From positions 62,001-126,000 of the forward strand of contig VDMD01000026.1 of assembly GCA_007026445.1 (NCBI GenBank): a stretch of 64,000 bases of DNA. Reading direction: 5' to 3'. Position 1 is the first letter of the stretch. The number at the start of each line of letters is the position of its first letter. Shown here in pieces: positions 34,771 to 46,580 of the stretch. Under the pieces are notes generated by a model that worked only from the letters and a program-made list of their open reading frames with translations, searched no databases and had not been told where the DNA came from. The stretch is from Schizophyllum amplum (Eukaryota; Basidiomycota; Agaricomycetes; Agaricales; Schizophyllaceae). A program made the translations under genes and the position numbers.

Positions 34771-35289
34771 TCGTTCATGTACTTTGACTTTGTTTTTTGC
34801 AATATACCTGTCGAATCAAGCAGCGCTGCGTACCAACGCTTCGTGAAGGGTTCGCGCGATGAGTCCACGAGTAATGTAAGACAAAGAACAGTGACTGATG
34901 CAGGCATCGATCAATGTCGGCATCGTCCTTTGTTCGCCAGACGCCCTTTATAATACCAAGACGCCCGGCCATACTTCTCCCACAACCATCCTACCACCAC
35001 CATCGGCGCCGCCAAGACCGCCATGTCCGAAGATCGCGTCGCGCGCACGACCATCGACTCGGTTAACCTGCCCGAGCAAGCACAGAGACCGCAATCCAAC
35101 ACGGGCGCGCACAAAGGCGTGCAAGGGACCAGCTCATCATCGTCGGAGCGCTGTGCGTGAACTCGTTACTTTTGCCTTCGTTCCTAGTGACTTACGGGCA
35201 CCATGAAGTCGCCGAGTATGCGCATCCGGGCAGGCGTCGGACCGCACGCAAAACCCCTCCACCCCAAGACCACCACCCCACCTTTCCGG
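34771..35289. other. Non-coding or decayed sequence before the chromodomain remnant
   Basis: No gene recognised. It may contain eroded retrotransposon sequence leading into the chromodomain fragment, but no reverse transcriptase or integrase motif can be read. Confidence 0.4.
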
Positions 35290-35483
35290 GTCCTGTGTTC
35301 ATCACACCCGATGGAGCGGAGGAGTACGAAGTGGAATGCATATTGTTCAAGGTCATCATGCGAGACCGCCGTATCTTCTACGGCGTTCGCTGGACAGGGT
35401 GGGGCCCCATGGGAGATACTATAGAGCCCGCAGCACATCTCGACCGCTGCTTAGCCCTGTCTGACTGGGAACTGCTAGCCTAG
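35290..35483 (+). pseudogene. Chromodomain fragment, likely Ty3/Gypsy chromovirus remnant
   Basis: The frame ending at 35483 reads a chromodomain: DGAEEYEVECILF, a basic turn, then YGVRWTGWGP, then DTIEPAAHL (consensus EYEVE-IL ... Y-VKWKGW ... TWEP-HL). The preceding Pro-rich segment (PPPQDHHPTFPGPVF) is like that before the C-terminal chromodomain of fungal chromovirus integrases. No ATG start, integrase core or reverse transcriptase is found nearby, and the consensus Trp of TWEP is replaced. It is best read as a truncated retrotransposon end. Confidence 0.65.
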
Positions 35484-37931
35484 TCATGAAGTAGCTTCGT
35501 CGTGCCAGACCCGCCGACGCGCAACGAGTCGAATAGATCTTTGCTTCGCATGCGCTGGAACAGTCACGACGTGCAGCGTGGCTGATGAGGTAGCACCGAC
35601 AAGGCCAGGTGTCCGTCTTGCACTCGCTGTAGTATGCTCGAACACAAATTCGAACCCGAACCTGCCTCACACTGGCAGTCCGATTCATGAGCACTGTGTG
35701 CAGGATGGCACGTTAACATACGCTCTCGTTCTACTTTACGCCATATCCTGTATGACAATGTCGCTGTCGAGCTACGGTGCGACGGGCGGAAGCCCAACGC
35801 GATGCCGAGAAAACACACTGGGAAGTCTTGCGCGTCTCACGTGCCTCTCACAGCTTATTCATGCTCTGAGCATCTGCGAGTCACCTCTTCTGCCTCCGCC
35901 CCTCGCTACCGCACCTATCCTGAAAAATTCCGAATGACGTCCCTTCCCCGTATGGTCAGGCGGCTGAAACGTGTGCGCCAATCCTTGCCATTGGGAGCGA
36001 CGCGCTGGGTTGGGAACGCCGCGACTTAGAAGTGTGTGTCACTGTACCGGATTGCGGCGTGTGCTCATGTGCGGCTCCAGAATGTCACCGTGAAAACTGC
36101 GCGCGCCGCGTCCATTCTACTTTTCCCTTCCTGCCGTCCTCCCTCAAATTCCAGTCCGCCCGGCCCCGAAGCGCCCTCCTCATCTTAAATCTGCTGAGTT
36201 TACAATGTCATTGCAGCAGAGCTTGAGCTGACGTGCAATCAAAAAGGGCAGCCTGCAGGGCATGCTGCGGTACGAGGGCGACAACAAGCCGTACATATAG
36301 GGACACCTACAACTGTATTCCTATCAGCCATACCGCACATAAAATCTATAGACGTTCAGGTCCTGACCCTTACTACCGGTAGCGCCGTGTCTGGCCCTCC
36401 TCCCGCCACCGAGCGGCTTTGAACCGAGGGATGCCAACCTTCTTGATTGTGTGCCTCCCAACTCCAACTGCATTCTCGTTTTCTTCCAGACTTTCCGAGT
36501 GACGTGGGAGACGTTGAAAAGGGTGGAAAAGTGTGGAGGAAGCTGGGGTGACACGGGGAGTTGGGAAGGTGAAAGGGGAAGGGTGCGTCGTTTCGCGCAG
36601 GACGGAACAATGAACCTGCGCAATAGCGAGCGTCGGGACGTGTATGCCGCTGCTTGAAAACTCGCGAATGCCGACCCCGTCGCATCGCTCATGTCTTCTC
36701 TTTGCACCCCTCTCGTCCCATTCGCCTGTATCATGCTTTGGCTCTCCCTCGCCGGCCATCGTGTTATACCCGGGCCATTTGCGTTAGCGGGCCATTTGAA
36801 GCCTCATGGCGCCTTCACGCACAATTTTTGCGCTCCGGCACCCTCGTAACGCCCTACACGACGTGGTATTTTGTTCTTTCGGGCTGGGCCGCCCTTGTGG
36901 CTCGTCACCGTGAGCGCGCAGAACAAAGCCGGCAACATGCTGGCCGCCTTCCCGTCAACAGCCCTTGCGAATATGGTCCTTGACTGATCTTGGCCCCCAC
37001 TGGTTCTGCCGCCCTTTCTTTCCTGTCGTGCCTTCTCGGTGTCTTTGCTTTCAATCAGTAAATAACCTTCCGGAGAAGATGATTAGGCTGACATGTTACC
37101 GATTGCGCGCCACAAGGGACTAAACAGTTCCGTTCACATCAAGGACGCTTTCGGACAGCGCAAGGCTCCCGTCATCCTCCTTGCGGCCACTATCTGTGTC
37201 TCTTCACGCAGTGATACTGAAGTGCAACCGCGGCGCCCTCCTGCGATTATCAATTTGCCCAAGTTCGCTCTACACAGTCTCAGCGGAAAGCTCACGCCGT
37301 ATACATTTTCTGGCCGTTGCCGTCGCCCCATCCTTTCCGTCCCGTCTTCGGCGTCGCATGCATAGCCTGTCATTGTCCACCAGGCCCACTGCACGAAAAG
37401 CTAAATAGATCAATTTTGCGACGGGGAAACCCAAGCCGCATTTGTCAAATTCGAGAGTGGAGTAGAGCGCCGCCTCCGCTAGCTCGCTGTTGAGGTTAAG
37501 GGCGTCCTCAAAGAGCTGCTGTGTAAAGGTAAAAAGGCAGCGATGTTTGATTCGCTGGAGTCTGAACCGGCGCTCCCAAGTTTTCCCCTGACTCGCTGTC
37601 GCTGGTTCGATCGCGAAGACCCTTCGCTGCACGCGCCGCATATTATCGAGCACGCCTGCACCCTCAAGCCGTTGCTACATTGCGTTACCCGCAGCGGCAC
37701 CAACGCGCTGCCACTTACTATCGCATCCGCGTCAGCTCTACGCTCAACCAACTTCTAGCCTTCCTCATGCACAAACACGGAGGGCAGCACGTCAGATTTT
37801 CAGAATCCCTTTCGCAAATTTCAGAATTATCAGCATAATTGTGGCATATTGCACGTCATACTCCCATTCATGTCCTCTGCTGCGGTGCTCTGTATTTTTG
37901 TTACACTGGTCTCTCTTGGGCCGTGAACGAG
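35484..37931. other. Long stretch without a recognisable gene
   Basis: Contains a diverged dispersed-repeat copy (36905-37025) and many short frames on both strands without protein character. Nothing else identified. Confidence 0.45.
36905..37025 (-). repeat. Dispersed repeat family, diverged copy
   Basis: In reverse orientation it shares 'gagcgcgcagaacaa', a cccgtc block and the 'ggttctgccgccctttc' end with the copies at 25816-25975 and 42085-42205. Identity is visibly lower than between those two. Confidence 0.5.
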
Positions 37932-38936
37932 CTACTTTATCTTCTTCGTTCGCAACTCCGCCAATTCCTGGGCTCTCTTGAGGCGCGCAGCATTGCACTG
38001 CAGGTAGTGCAGCCGGCTAATGGCGAAATCGCGAACAGGCCAAAAGTCGGCGTAATCGTTAAGCTCTGGAAAGTGTTCGACTGCCTGGTGCATAGTCATT
38101 GTACTGCCGGTTCGAATTTCGACGTTTCGCACCTCGCTTTCATATACGTCACAGCGCGCCTGAGATTGCTTCGACATAGGAATATCGCACTGGAGGTATT
38201 TATCAATCAGGCTGTTCATGACTTTCTACAAATGTCATCAGCACAACGGGAAGAAGAATGAATCGATGTGACGGACCTGAACCTCTTTGTACCTCTTTTG
38301 TGGCCAACCAAGCTTGTCCCTAAGATTGTATCCGCCACTCCCTGGCCTCCCACACTCGCCTGGTGGTTTTTCAATTTTCTTGCGGCTTGAGGAAGGGGGT
38401 GTTTGGTGAGAGACGTCGGCATCGGTAGATTGCTCTTCCTTGAGCTGTTCCCACGAAGCCTCAGAACCTTGCCCTTCATTGCGTGCAAAATGAATATGCT
38501 GTCCTTCGTCCGCCACAACGTGTCTTTCCCAGCCATCGCAGCTGCTGTCCATGGACACAGAGGCACGAAGCCGCCCAGGGTTACCGCGTGACGGAGTCGT
38601 GGTTCCGTCCTCATCTGATGACTCTGCATCATTGGAATGGTGCGTAGAGTCAACGTCACTGTCTTCGCTGACGGGATCTGAACTAGGCGGCTCCGTGGGT
38701 GCACAAGTGTCTGCGTCTGATGAGGGCGACGACCCTCGCTGAAGCGATAGGGTTTTGGACGTTCGAATCGGCAGCATCGGCGGATACGGAGATACGCGTC
38801 GGCGATGTGGAGTGGCGCGGACCGGCCCATGACCAATGGGAAGTAGCTGACGATCGGAGGTGTTGTAGACGTCGCTTCTCGCGATGACCTCCATGTGCTG
38901 CCTGGGATGATGGTTACGCGGCTGTGAGATATACAT
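37932..38936 (-). CDS. Basidiomycete GGYNL-motif protein of unknown function
   Basis: Two exons, 38277-38936 and 37932-38225, separated by a 51-nt phase-0 intron (38226-38276); 954 nt spliced, 317 residues. The start is ATG 38936 (MYISQPRNHHP). The first 170 residues are Ser/Asp/Glu-rich and probably disordered. The conserved part is KPPGECGRPGSGGYNLRDKL followed by GWPQKRYKEVQ. After the splice comes a helical block with FPELNDYADFWPVRDFAI and a Lys/Arg-rich end. As I recall, this GGYNL...LGW / DFWP combination recurs in many multi-copy uncharacterised Agaricomycete proteins. The intron phase and the continuity of the conserved block across it support a real gene. Function unknown; no catalytic motif seen. 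Confidence 0.7.
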
Positions 38937-41723
38937 GAGGCCCAAGTGATGGGGTGGACGAGGCTACCGCTCAACGCTCAGTGCTCGAGCGACCCAGATT
39001 TATACCTCGGGCGAAGGCCTTCGAAACCTTGTGTAGCTTGCTTTCCTTTGTTCTGCATTGTGCATATACCCGCGCCAACAAACACATTGAAGGCGGGCCT
39101 TTGTGAGCAAATCGATCACTGCAGGGAGGTAAGGCTTTTGATTAGAGTCTACTCGGGTTATGTAAGAGGCGGGCGATCCTAGAATCGGAGACGCCCTCCG
39201 GCTCGCGTGAGTCTCGCGTGCTGACGCCTCGTGGCTGGCGGCGGCGCTCGCCAGGTGGGCATTCGACTTCTCGACCTCGATATGCGAAGCAGGATTTCGC
39301 TGAATGTCCAGCCCAAGGCCAGTATGGGTAATGTAGATCGTGAGAATACTCGAAGCCATACTTGTTTCGCTCGTCGTGCCGAGGCGTGCCCCCCAGCTCA
39401 TCGGTGAAGGAAGAATAGCAACACTCAGAGCAGGTTTGCTCTGGGCGTGGCCATCACTCGTCAGTGGTTCCCCAACAACATAAACAGTGGAGGGGAAGGC
39501 AGCTGGCTCGATGAGCCCCGCCCCAACGTCCTCGAGTTGCGGTATGAGCGTGTGCCACCACGACTTCACGCCGGTCAGGCTGAATGCCAGGCTTACACGA
39601 CGTGCCCAGGCGATTGGACAGACTCGTCTCTCTGTCCTTTTTACTGCTGTACAATGCGCATTGACGTTCCAATCGTGCTGCTCGGCGGGCGCGCGCGCCC
39701 TACTCGGCAAGCGCCGCCGCCAGACACAAGGCATCAGCACGCGAGATTCACGCGAGCCGGAGGGTGTCTCCCATTCTAGGATCGCCCGCCTCTTGACTCG
39801 GGTGGTCGCTGGGTGGTCGGAACTCCTCAGAACACCTGCCAAAAATGTTCCGAGAGAGACTGCTCGGAACTTCGAGCTTCGTCACGCAGCTGGTGGCCTT
39901 CATCACGCTCAGATCACGCATGATCACGCTCGACAACGATCGACGCGAGTCGACGTTGAGGCGACGCGTTGCTGGCAGTGGGACCGGTTCAGAGCAGCCC
40001 GGCAAAAAAAATTCCATGGCGATCGATCATCGGAAGTGCACTACATACGACATCCTGGTGCTCGCGCTCAGCGCTCAGCCACGGCCCTACGGAGGGCCCC
40101 ACAAGGCTCTCGCAGACCAGGAAGCATCGAGCATCGCCGAACGCAGCCCAAAACGCATGGATTCTCGGTGTCGACCTGGTGTCGATGCGCGTCGCGCATC
40201 GTCCTCATTATAACTGCGACGGGTTAAACTGGTCACGTCCCACCGCGACCTCACCACGCCAAATCTGTGTCCATGAGGTGTCCATGAGGCAGATTCGCCA
40301 CCTATTCAGTTGCACATTCTGCGAGGTTACACGATTCTGACTCTAGAATTTCTGCTGTCTTTGTAGGCTCCTAGATCCTTCAACAGACCCTCGTTGAATT
40401 GGCGTCACAACTTGAGGGCTGGGCAGGGGCTGGGGGAAACTCTTCGTACGTCTTGCAATATTTTCTCGCCGTCAAGTCTCCCCGAAGCTCTGCACCAAAA
40501 GCACAATGGGCCGACTGCGGAAGGACTGGTCTTGGAGAGTTCCGCGCACTGGCCTGGCGCCTCGTTTCGGCAGGGTGAGTTTATGGTGGGACGGAACGGG
40601 CTTAACCCGTCGCAGCTCGCGACGGGTTTGACTTTGCCCCATGTGTGACGGCCTGTGACCCTCGGAGCATCCCCTCGGAACTCGAAAGTTCCGACCACCC
40701 GAGTAGACTCTTACATCTTCGCTCTCTCGCCGCGCTTTTACTCGGGAAAGGCGAACTGTACTCACAAGAGGGAGGGGAAAGTCGATTATTCTTATTCGAT
40801 CTGGACGTCAGGGACCCGAAAACTCGCGGAAGCCGCCAAGTCGGCTCCGGACGATCTGCGGGCCCACGTGCCTCTCCCGCGGCTCGCCTGTGGGCGTTGT
40901 GTGGGCGACATGGCTGCACTCTGCAGGCACTGTGGGAGCCTTTGGCGTCAAGTAACATCGAGGAATATATCTGATCACAATGAAGTACAAGTGCACCGCG
41001 AACGCGGCGTCGTTGTCGCCGCTGCCGGCAGATTCCGAGGGTCGACTCTTGCCTACGTCGGCCTCGGCGCTGTATAGGTGACTTATCTAGCACGCGCATG
41101 TAGTGGAGTTGTGTTTAAAGGCTACCCTCAGATATTGTATCACAGTCTCCGTGTGACAGTTCACGCAGCAGCCCGACAACGCGACACGACGCGACACGAG
41201 GATAGTCGAACTTACCACGTGCTGGGCGGCGTCACCATTGCACGTGATTCGTGTTCATGATGTAGAAAAATCGAATTGAACGTTTCCTTTCGCCCTTATA
41301 CGCCAGATTCTGTCTCTCAACAGGGCTTGGTGTTGCTACTATGTTCCATAAGAGGTCGTATCGCAGCTCCTGGCCTTCAGAGACAGTAAAGGCATAAAAG
41401 CTGGGTAGTCGGCGGATGCCGGGAATGTCACGTTAATGTGCGTCACGGCCCCGAGGACCGAACAAGACAGGAACTGGGGGCGGCGGAAACCGAATAGACG
41501 TCGTTCGAACCCCATCAACTTCTTGGGTCTAAATCGAATAAGAATAATCGACTATACGCTCTCACAAGAGGTGCGAGAATGGTCACAAAGCCAATTGCCT
41601 TCGGCCATTCGCGCGAGATCATTCTTAATGCGTTTACCATACGCGCTGCCCCATATGTATAGGGGATACCACTGGCTAGTCTCCAAGGCAGACGTTCAGG
41701 GAACGTCTGCTTCCAAACGCGCC

Positions 41724-41798
41724 CCAGGCTCCTACCCACCCGGCACGGCAGGTAGGGTCTTATACTGAGGGAGAGGGCGACCAGAAGAAGAGCGACAT
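41724..41798 (+). repeat. 75-bp direct repeat, copy B
   Basis: Matches 26842-26916 at about 72 of 75 positions. A dispersed-family copy lies 290 nt downstream. Confidence 0.8.
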
Positions 41799-42084
41799 AC
41801 CTATATAGCACTAGCATAAGAAGCCTGTCACTTTATTTGATCCGCCCATTTCACCCTTACCTGCCTTAGCCGGCTGGACGAATACATTTGTAAACAAGCG
41901 GGCCGCGGCGCGCCGCCGCTCCCAAATCCGAACGCGCGAATTCGCTGGCCCCGCTCGAAAACGTCGTTGAGCACAGCGGGGCGCGATTCGCTGCCTGTAA
42001 ATTCGCGCACGGGCGTATATAGTGCTACTGTAATGTAATGCAAATAGTGCTTTTCCCCTCGAAAAACGGAACACAAAATTCCGT

Positions 42085-42205
42085 GTTGACGAGTCCGAGC
42101 GCGCAGAACAACGCGTTGGCTTTCCCGCGCCCGTCGGCAACTCCCGTAAAAACAGGTCCTCGGCCGATTTTGGACCCTGCTGGTCCTGCCGCCCTTTCCA
42201 TCGGT
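42085..42205 (-). repeat. Dispersed repeat family, copy 2
   Basis: The reverse complement carries 'gggcggcaggacc', 'ggtccaaaatcggccga', 'tttacgggagttgccgacg' and 'cgttgttctgcgcgctc' in the same order as 25816-25975. Confidence 0.65.
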
Positions 42206-42550
42206 GATGCGCGCTGCGGAGGCTTTCTAGTATCATTAAGGCCTATCTTGCCTTTCATCGGGAAAGTCAGCGATGTTAGTTCAGACCAAAGGATTCAGAC
42301 TTGAAAGGAAACTCTTCTGATCTTTGTGTAATCAGGGCCTATTCTGCCTTTCACCTCTTGAAAGTTAGCCACGTCCTTTCGGTTCTTCTTACATGTGGCC
42401 GAATTCCGAAGGGACAATACCTTTGGTCTTTCTTTGTGTCGCCCCTTTGTTCGAAAAATAAATTCGCGTCTCTGATGGAACTCAATTCTCTTATAAGACT
42501 TTCGTGCAAGTATCCTCACCTCTGTCGGCCCTTCGCCACTTCATCATCAG

Positions 42551-45500
42551 ATGCGTCGCTCGATGACGCCAAGCGAAGTTTCGGACGAAAGCGAAGTGGT
42601 CCCTTTGGCACCTCATCCACGCAATGGTCTCCAGGTCGGTGCTCAGTATGTGAGCCGGTTCGCGCTAACGAAAACCACCTCCGTCAGAGCCTCCTGCGAA
42701 AGCCCGCTCCTTGTACGGCCATCATGTCCCCGCTCTATCTGAAATGGCACGAGACGTTGCTGCAACAGACAGACATGAACTGGCGAGTGGCTGAATGCAA
42801 TGACAATCTCGCATACCTCGTAGCGCAATCAAGAAAAGAGGTTGCAGACAAGGACGACGCGATCTCTAATTTGCTGTCTGCCCTGCCATCGGGAGTGCGT
42901 GTTCCGCGGGCTGCTATCATGTAACGTGTCATGTGACAGTATCCTGCAGCACCCATCCTTAAAAACGTCTCACGAAGCCGTAAAGGAGATCGAAATTGCA
43001 CTCTCCGTAAGTTCTACGATGTTTGTTGTGTCAACAAACGATTACTCAGCTGCTTTCGTAGCAATACGATCAGCAGGCGTGGGAACACAAGGACAGGCCT
43101 GGCACTGTCCGTCTGGATACGGTTAGTTTGCAGGAGAACAATGAAGTAGGGCACAATATTTGGGACGTTTGGAATCGTTGACCGTTGATTGTATCCTTCT
43201 GTAGTTTCTCTATCAGAGAATGAGGGAAATAGAGCCTCAGCAGGCTCTGACGACCAACGATCATGCGTATGCTGGCGACCCGCATCCGCAGGTCCCGCAG
43301 GGCAGAGATAGGGATGACTTGGCACTGGTGCGTTCGTCTGCACCCTCATTGACTCGTCGGCTGACAGATAACGAGTTGATGAGACGGCTTCAAGTGACGC
43401 AGCTGCAGGCGAGTGATATATGGTTTGACAGTATTCGTCATGCGTCTGATCCGTTGTACCAGGGAGAAATGCGTCGCCTTCAGGTGAGAGCACCCCCTTA
43501 CAGCCCCTTCCCCGCGACTAACGACACATTTCCGCCGCTTAGGTATTGTTACACGCTGATGAATATCAGAAGCGTGTAGATGCACGAGCCGCGCAGCATG
43601 AAGCTCTGAGCAGCAAGGTTGAACGGCTCTCGGAAACCCGGGCGAGCAATAAGGCACAACCTAATGCGGAGGTGGTGGCCGTCAAGCAGCGGCTTGAATT
43701 TGCGAAGGTGAGTCTAGCTCTGAACATGGACGATACTGAGTAACATATGCACCTTGTAGGCAGCAGCCGCGACACAATGCGCTTCTCTTGACGCCTATAA
43801 AGAACGAAGCAAGGAACTAGGGCAACTTGTTGTTGAGTTAGAGGATACACTCGCTTTACAGGATAATACGATACTCGTTCGTCACGCTAAGCATGTCTCC
43901 GCTCATCCTAACAAGTGACAGGCCCTGGAGCAGAGCAACGCCTGTCGCAACGAGGAGCTGGCAGAAGAAGAAAAGCGTCAACAGAGCCTGGAGGCCAAGA
44001 AAAGGGACGCCGAGGAGCACTTTGCTGTGCGAATCAACGATCTTTCTGTGAGAACCTGCAATCGCAATGCATGCTACATAAATCTCACTATTTTCGCATA
44101 GAAACAATTGCAGCGGACGGAACATCGACTGCAACAGTTGGTACCCCTACACGCTACGAAAGTCCGTGTCTTGCAAAGTGAAATCCAGAACTTATGGGAG
44201 CAGATGGGGACGTCGCGTAACCCGACAAGTGTGAGTCATACGGCGCGGACACACATTTACCGATACTTAGCTGACGATGTTGCAATGCTAGGATGATGAA
44301 GATGATGACATGGATGGCAATCCTCGGGACGAGGACGAGGAGGCTCTGAATGGCGATCCGCAGGCGAAAGAGGATGATCAGATTGCCAGCGCTCGGGTGC
44401 GCGTATCCTCTTCCCCATATTTCGTTCTTTTCATTAACGGCCGATGCATTCAGGGGTCGTTTGAGCGTTACACCGAGAGCAATTCAGACGCGTTGGCGCA
44501 GGGCATGGGTGCGCAGGCAAGTTTCCAAGGCGGTAAGCGCACACTCACCATGGCAACTGTTCTGATATTCCTCTTTAGCCATCCCGGAACCACCTATTTT
44601 CTTCTGGCTCTCGGAGCCGCGCCGATACGCGTACGGAAGTCCCTATGCCTTCCACGCATGTCGCAGAGGTGAGGGGTCTGATCTTTGCATGCAAGCATGG
44701 CTTCATATGAACAAAACAGGGGAAAAATGGCGTTAGGCACGATACTCATAAGTCGAACGAACCGGTATGATCGTTTCACGCGTCCATTGTGTCAAGGCTC
44801 ATTCGGGCGGTCTCGTCAGGCGCCAGGCAGATACAGAGCTCCTCCCATTCCAGCCACGCCCGAGAAGCACGCCCTGCCTCGTCCGCCGCCGCTAACAATG
44901 ACAGGTGGTACGCTGGGATCGGCCAACGTGCTTGGTCAATTGGCCCAGCTGGATAGATACAAGCTGAGGACACCGACAGTACGTCACGGGTGCGACTCAT
45001 GTGGGCGGTGATCTTCAACACACTTCTAGAGACCTGTCTTGCCCTCGTCCTCCAGGAAGAACTCGCGTGTTCCGGATAGACGTCGGCCAAGTTCTTCGCG
45101 CTACAGCCCTTACGCGGGCAGTCCGGTAAGCGCATGTCATCGGAAATCTGCTTATAATGTGCTCAACAAAGGCTTCCTCCGCGTTGTACAGCGCCAACGT
45201 CAAGATGAGTCCGACAGCGAAGACGGCAACGAATTCGACATGCGATCCGCCGGCCAAGGGTCAAGAAATAAGTCGGACCAGAGCAAGCGCAAGCTGAAGT
45301 CATCTGCGACGGGTGACGCGTCGGACTCTGATACCTCTGCAACGCCTGTAGAGGATACCACATGGTCACGTATCCCGTCCAAGTATGCGTCGGAGTACCC
45401 TGCCCCCGGGAGAAAGTACTCGGAAGCCCAGATCAAGAAGAATATCAACGTTAGTCCAGCGTCAGATTCTGCCTCCGTAACCCGTGTTGAAGTATCCTGA

Positions 45501-46580
45501 ACAGAACATCGTGAGAATTTACTTCAAGAAGGGCCTGGGGGTCAAATTCTTGTACCAAACCATTGTGCTGGAACCGGTCAGCGAGGAGCATCTTTCCGCG
45601 TTCAAGCAGGATCCAGACACGTACGGACCGAAGGTCGACGCATTCGCTCTCGACACCCTTAATCTCCCTGAGACCAAACACCTAGCGGCTTCGGCTTGGA
45701 ACACGGTGAGTCTGCTCCTGGCTCAGTATGTATCTCAAGCGTTGACTCGTCTTTGGCTCCTTCAGGAACTTGAACGCTGCCTGACGTCGGCGATTTACGA
45801 TAGAGTCGAGAGCATAAACATGGACGGACGCTATGGCATCGTAGACGTCGGACTCATTCGAAAGAAAGTCCACAATCGCATGTCGGAGCTATACCGTGCC
45901 ATCGCCAAAGCACGACCCAGAGCCGACGAGACTGTGCAAGCGCTCAACAAGCGGTTGAACCTCAGCCACAGCGCATACATCGAGCACAATCAGGCCATCA
46001 TGGCCAGACACCATGTGAGTGCTTCTCTCGGTGACCAGCACCCTTACTGACTCGATTTGGCATCGAAAAGAAGTTCGACCGTCGTTTGCGTACCGCGAGC
46101 TTGATGCGCGCGGCGAGCTGCGAGTTCAACAGGCCTGAGGCAACCGAGTATTGGTCGTATGTCCTGCTAGTACTTGAGGCGCTCGGCTACGATGGCATGT
46201 CCGACGAGGAGAGCGATACAGAGGAGGTCACATATTCAGGAGGACTCAAGGTGCATTCGCGATGCCGCAATGTCCTAGTGGTCAAGTGGCGACACCCGCA
46301 GCTCAGGGATCTTCTCGTCGAGGTCGACGATACTCCCAAGCGTGCCAACCAGTTCTTCAGCAAGCTTGTGGGCAGTAAGGGCTTGCGACGGGTGCGTGTC
46401 CCTCAGCAGAGTCCGCGCGACCCGCCAAAGAAGATGGCAAGGGCTCTGTTCGATCCAAAGTACCTGGCAGAGATCGGGCCTGCGAACGTGTTGGCGCTGG
46501 AGCTCACGGACGCGCCCATAGAGCTGCGGGAGGGTCAGGGATCGGACGGGGACGATATGCCGATGAATGTTGACAGCTAG
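42551..46580 (+). CDS. 19-exon coiled-coil protein of unknown function, all introns phase 0
   Basis: Nineteen exons can be joined: 42551-42634, 42688-42894, 42950-43006, 43074-43145, 43205-43483, 43543-43707, 43760-43876, 43922-44047, 44102-44230, 44292-44396, 44454-44516, 44579-44668, 44720-44764, 44820-44978, 45030-45125, 45192-45449, 45493-45705, 45766-46014 and 46071-46580. Total 3024 nt, 1007 residues. Every exon is a multiple of three and every intron is 43-67 nt and phase 0. One intron (44517-44578) starts GCAAGT, a GC-AG type. Residues about 30-430 are heptad-like coiled coil (for example HADEYQKRVDARAAQHEALS). Then come an acidic patch, a basic Ser/Arg/Pro-rich linker, and a C-terminal half with YPEQNIVRIYFKKGLGVKF and EALGYDGMSDEESDTEE. 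The last block resembles uncharacterised Agaricomycete proteins I recall. Individual boundaries could be off, but frame closure over all 19 exons is strong internal support. Function unknown. Confidence 0.78.

Larger units (their letters stand above)
38937..42550. other. Long repeat-bearing stretch without a supported gene
   Basis: Several long open frames exist (for example minus 39000-39842 and plus 39487-40227), but they overlap on opposite strands and read like noise. Repeats here are the 75-bp copy at 41724-41798, a dispersed copy at 42085-42205 and a 21-nt inverted pair (40780-40800 and 41533-41553). Confidence 0.45.

Noticed and set aside
39000..39842. 280-codon minus-strand open frame
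   Set aside because: It overlaps an equally long plus-strand frame and neither has protein character or splice support.
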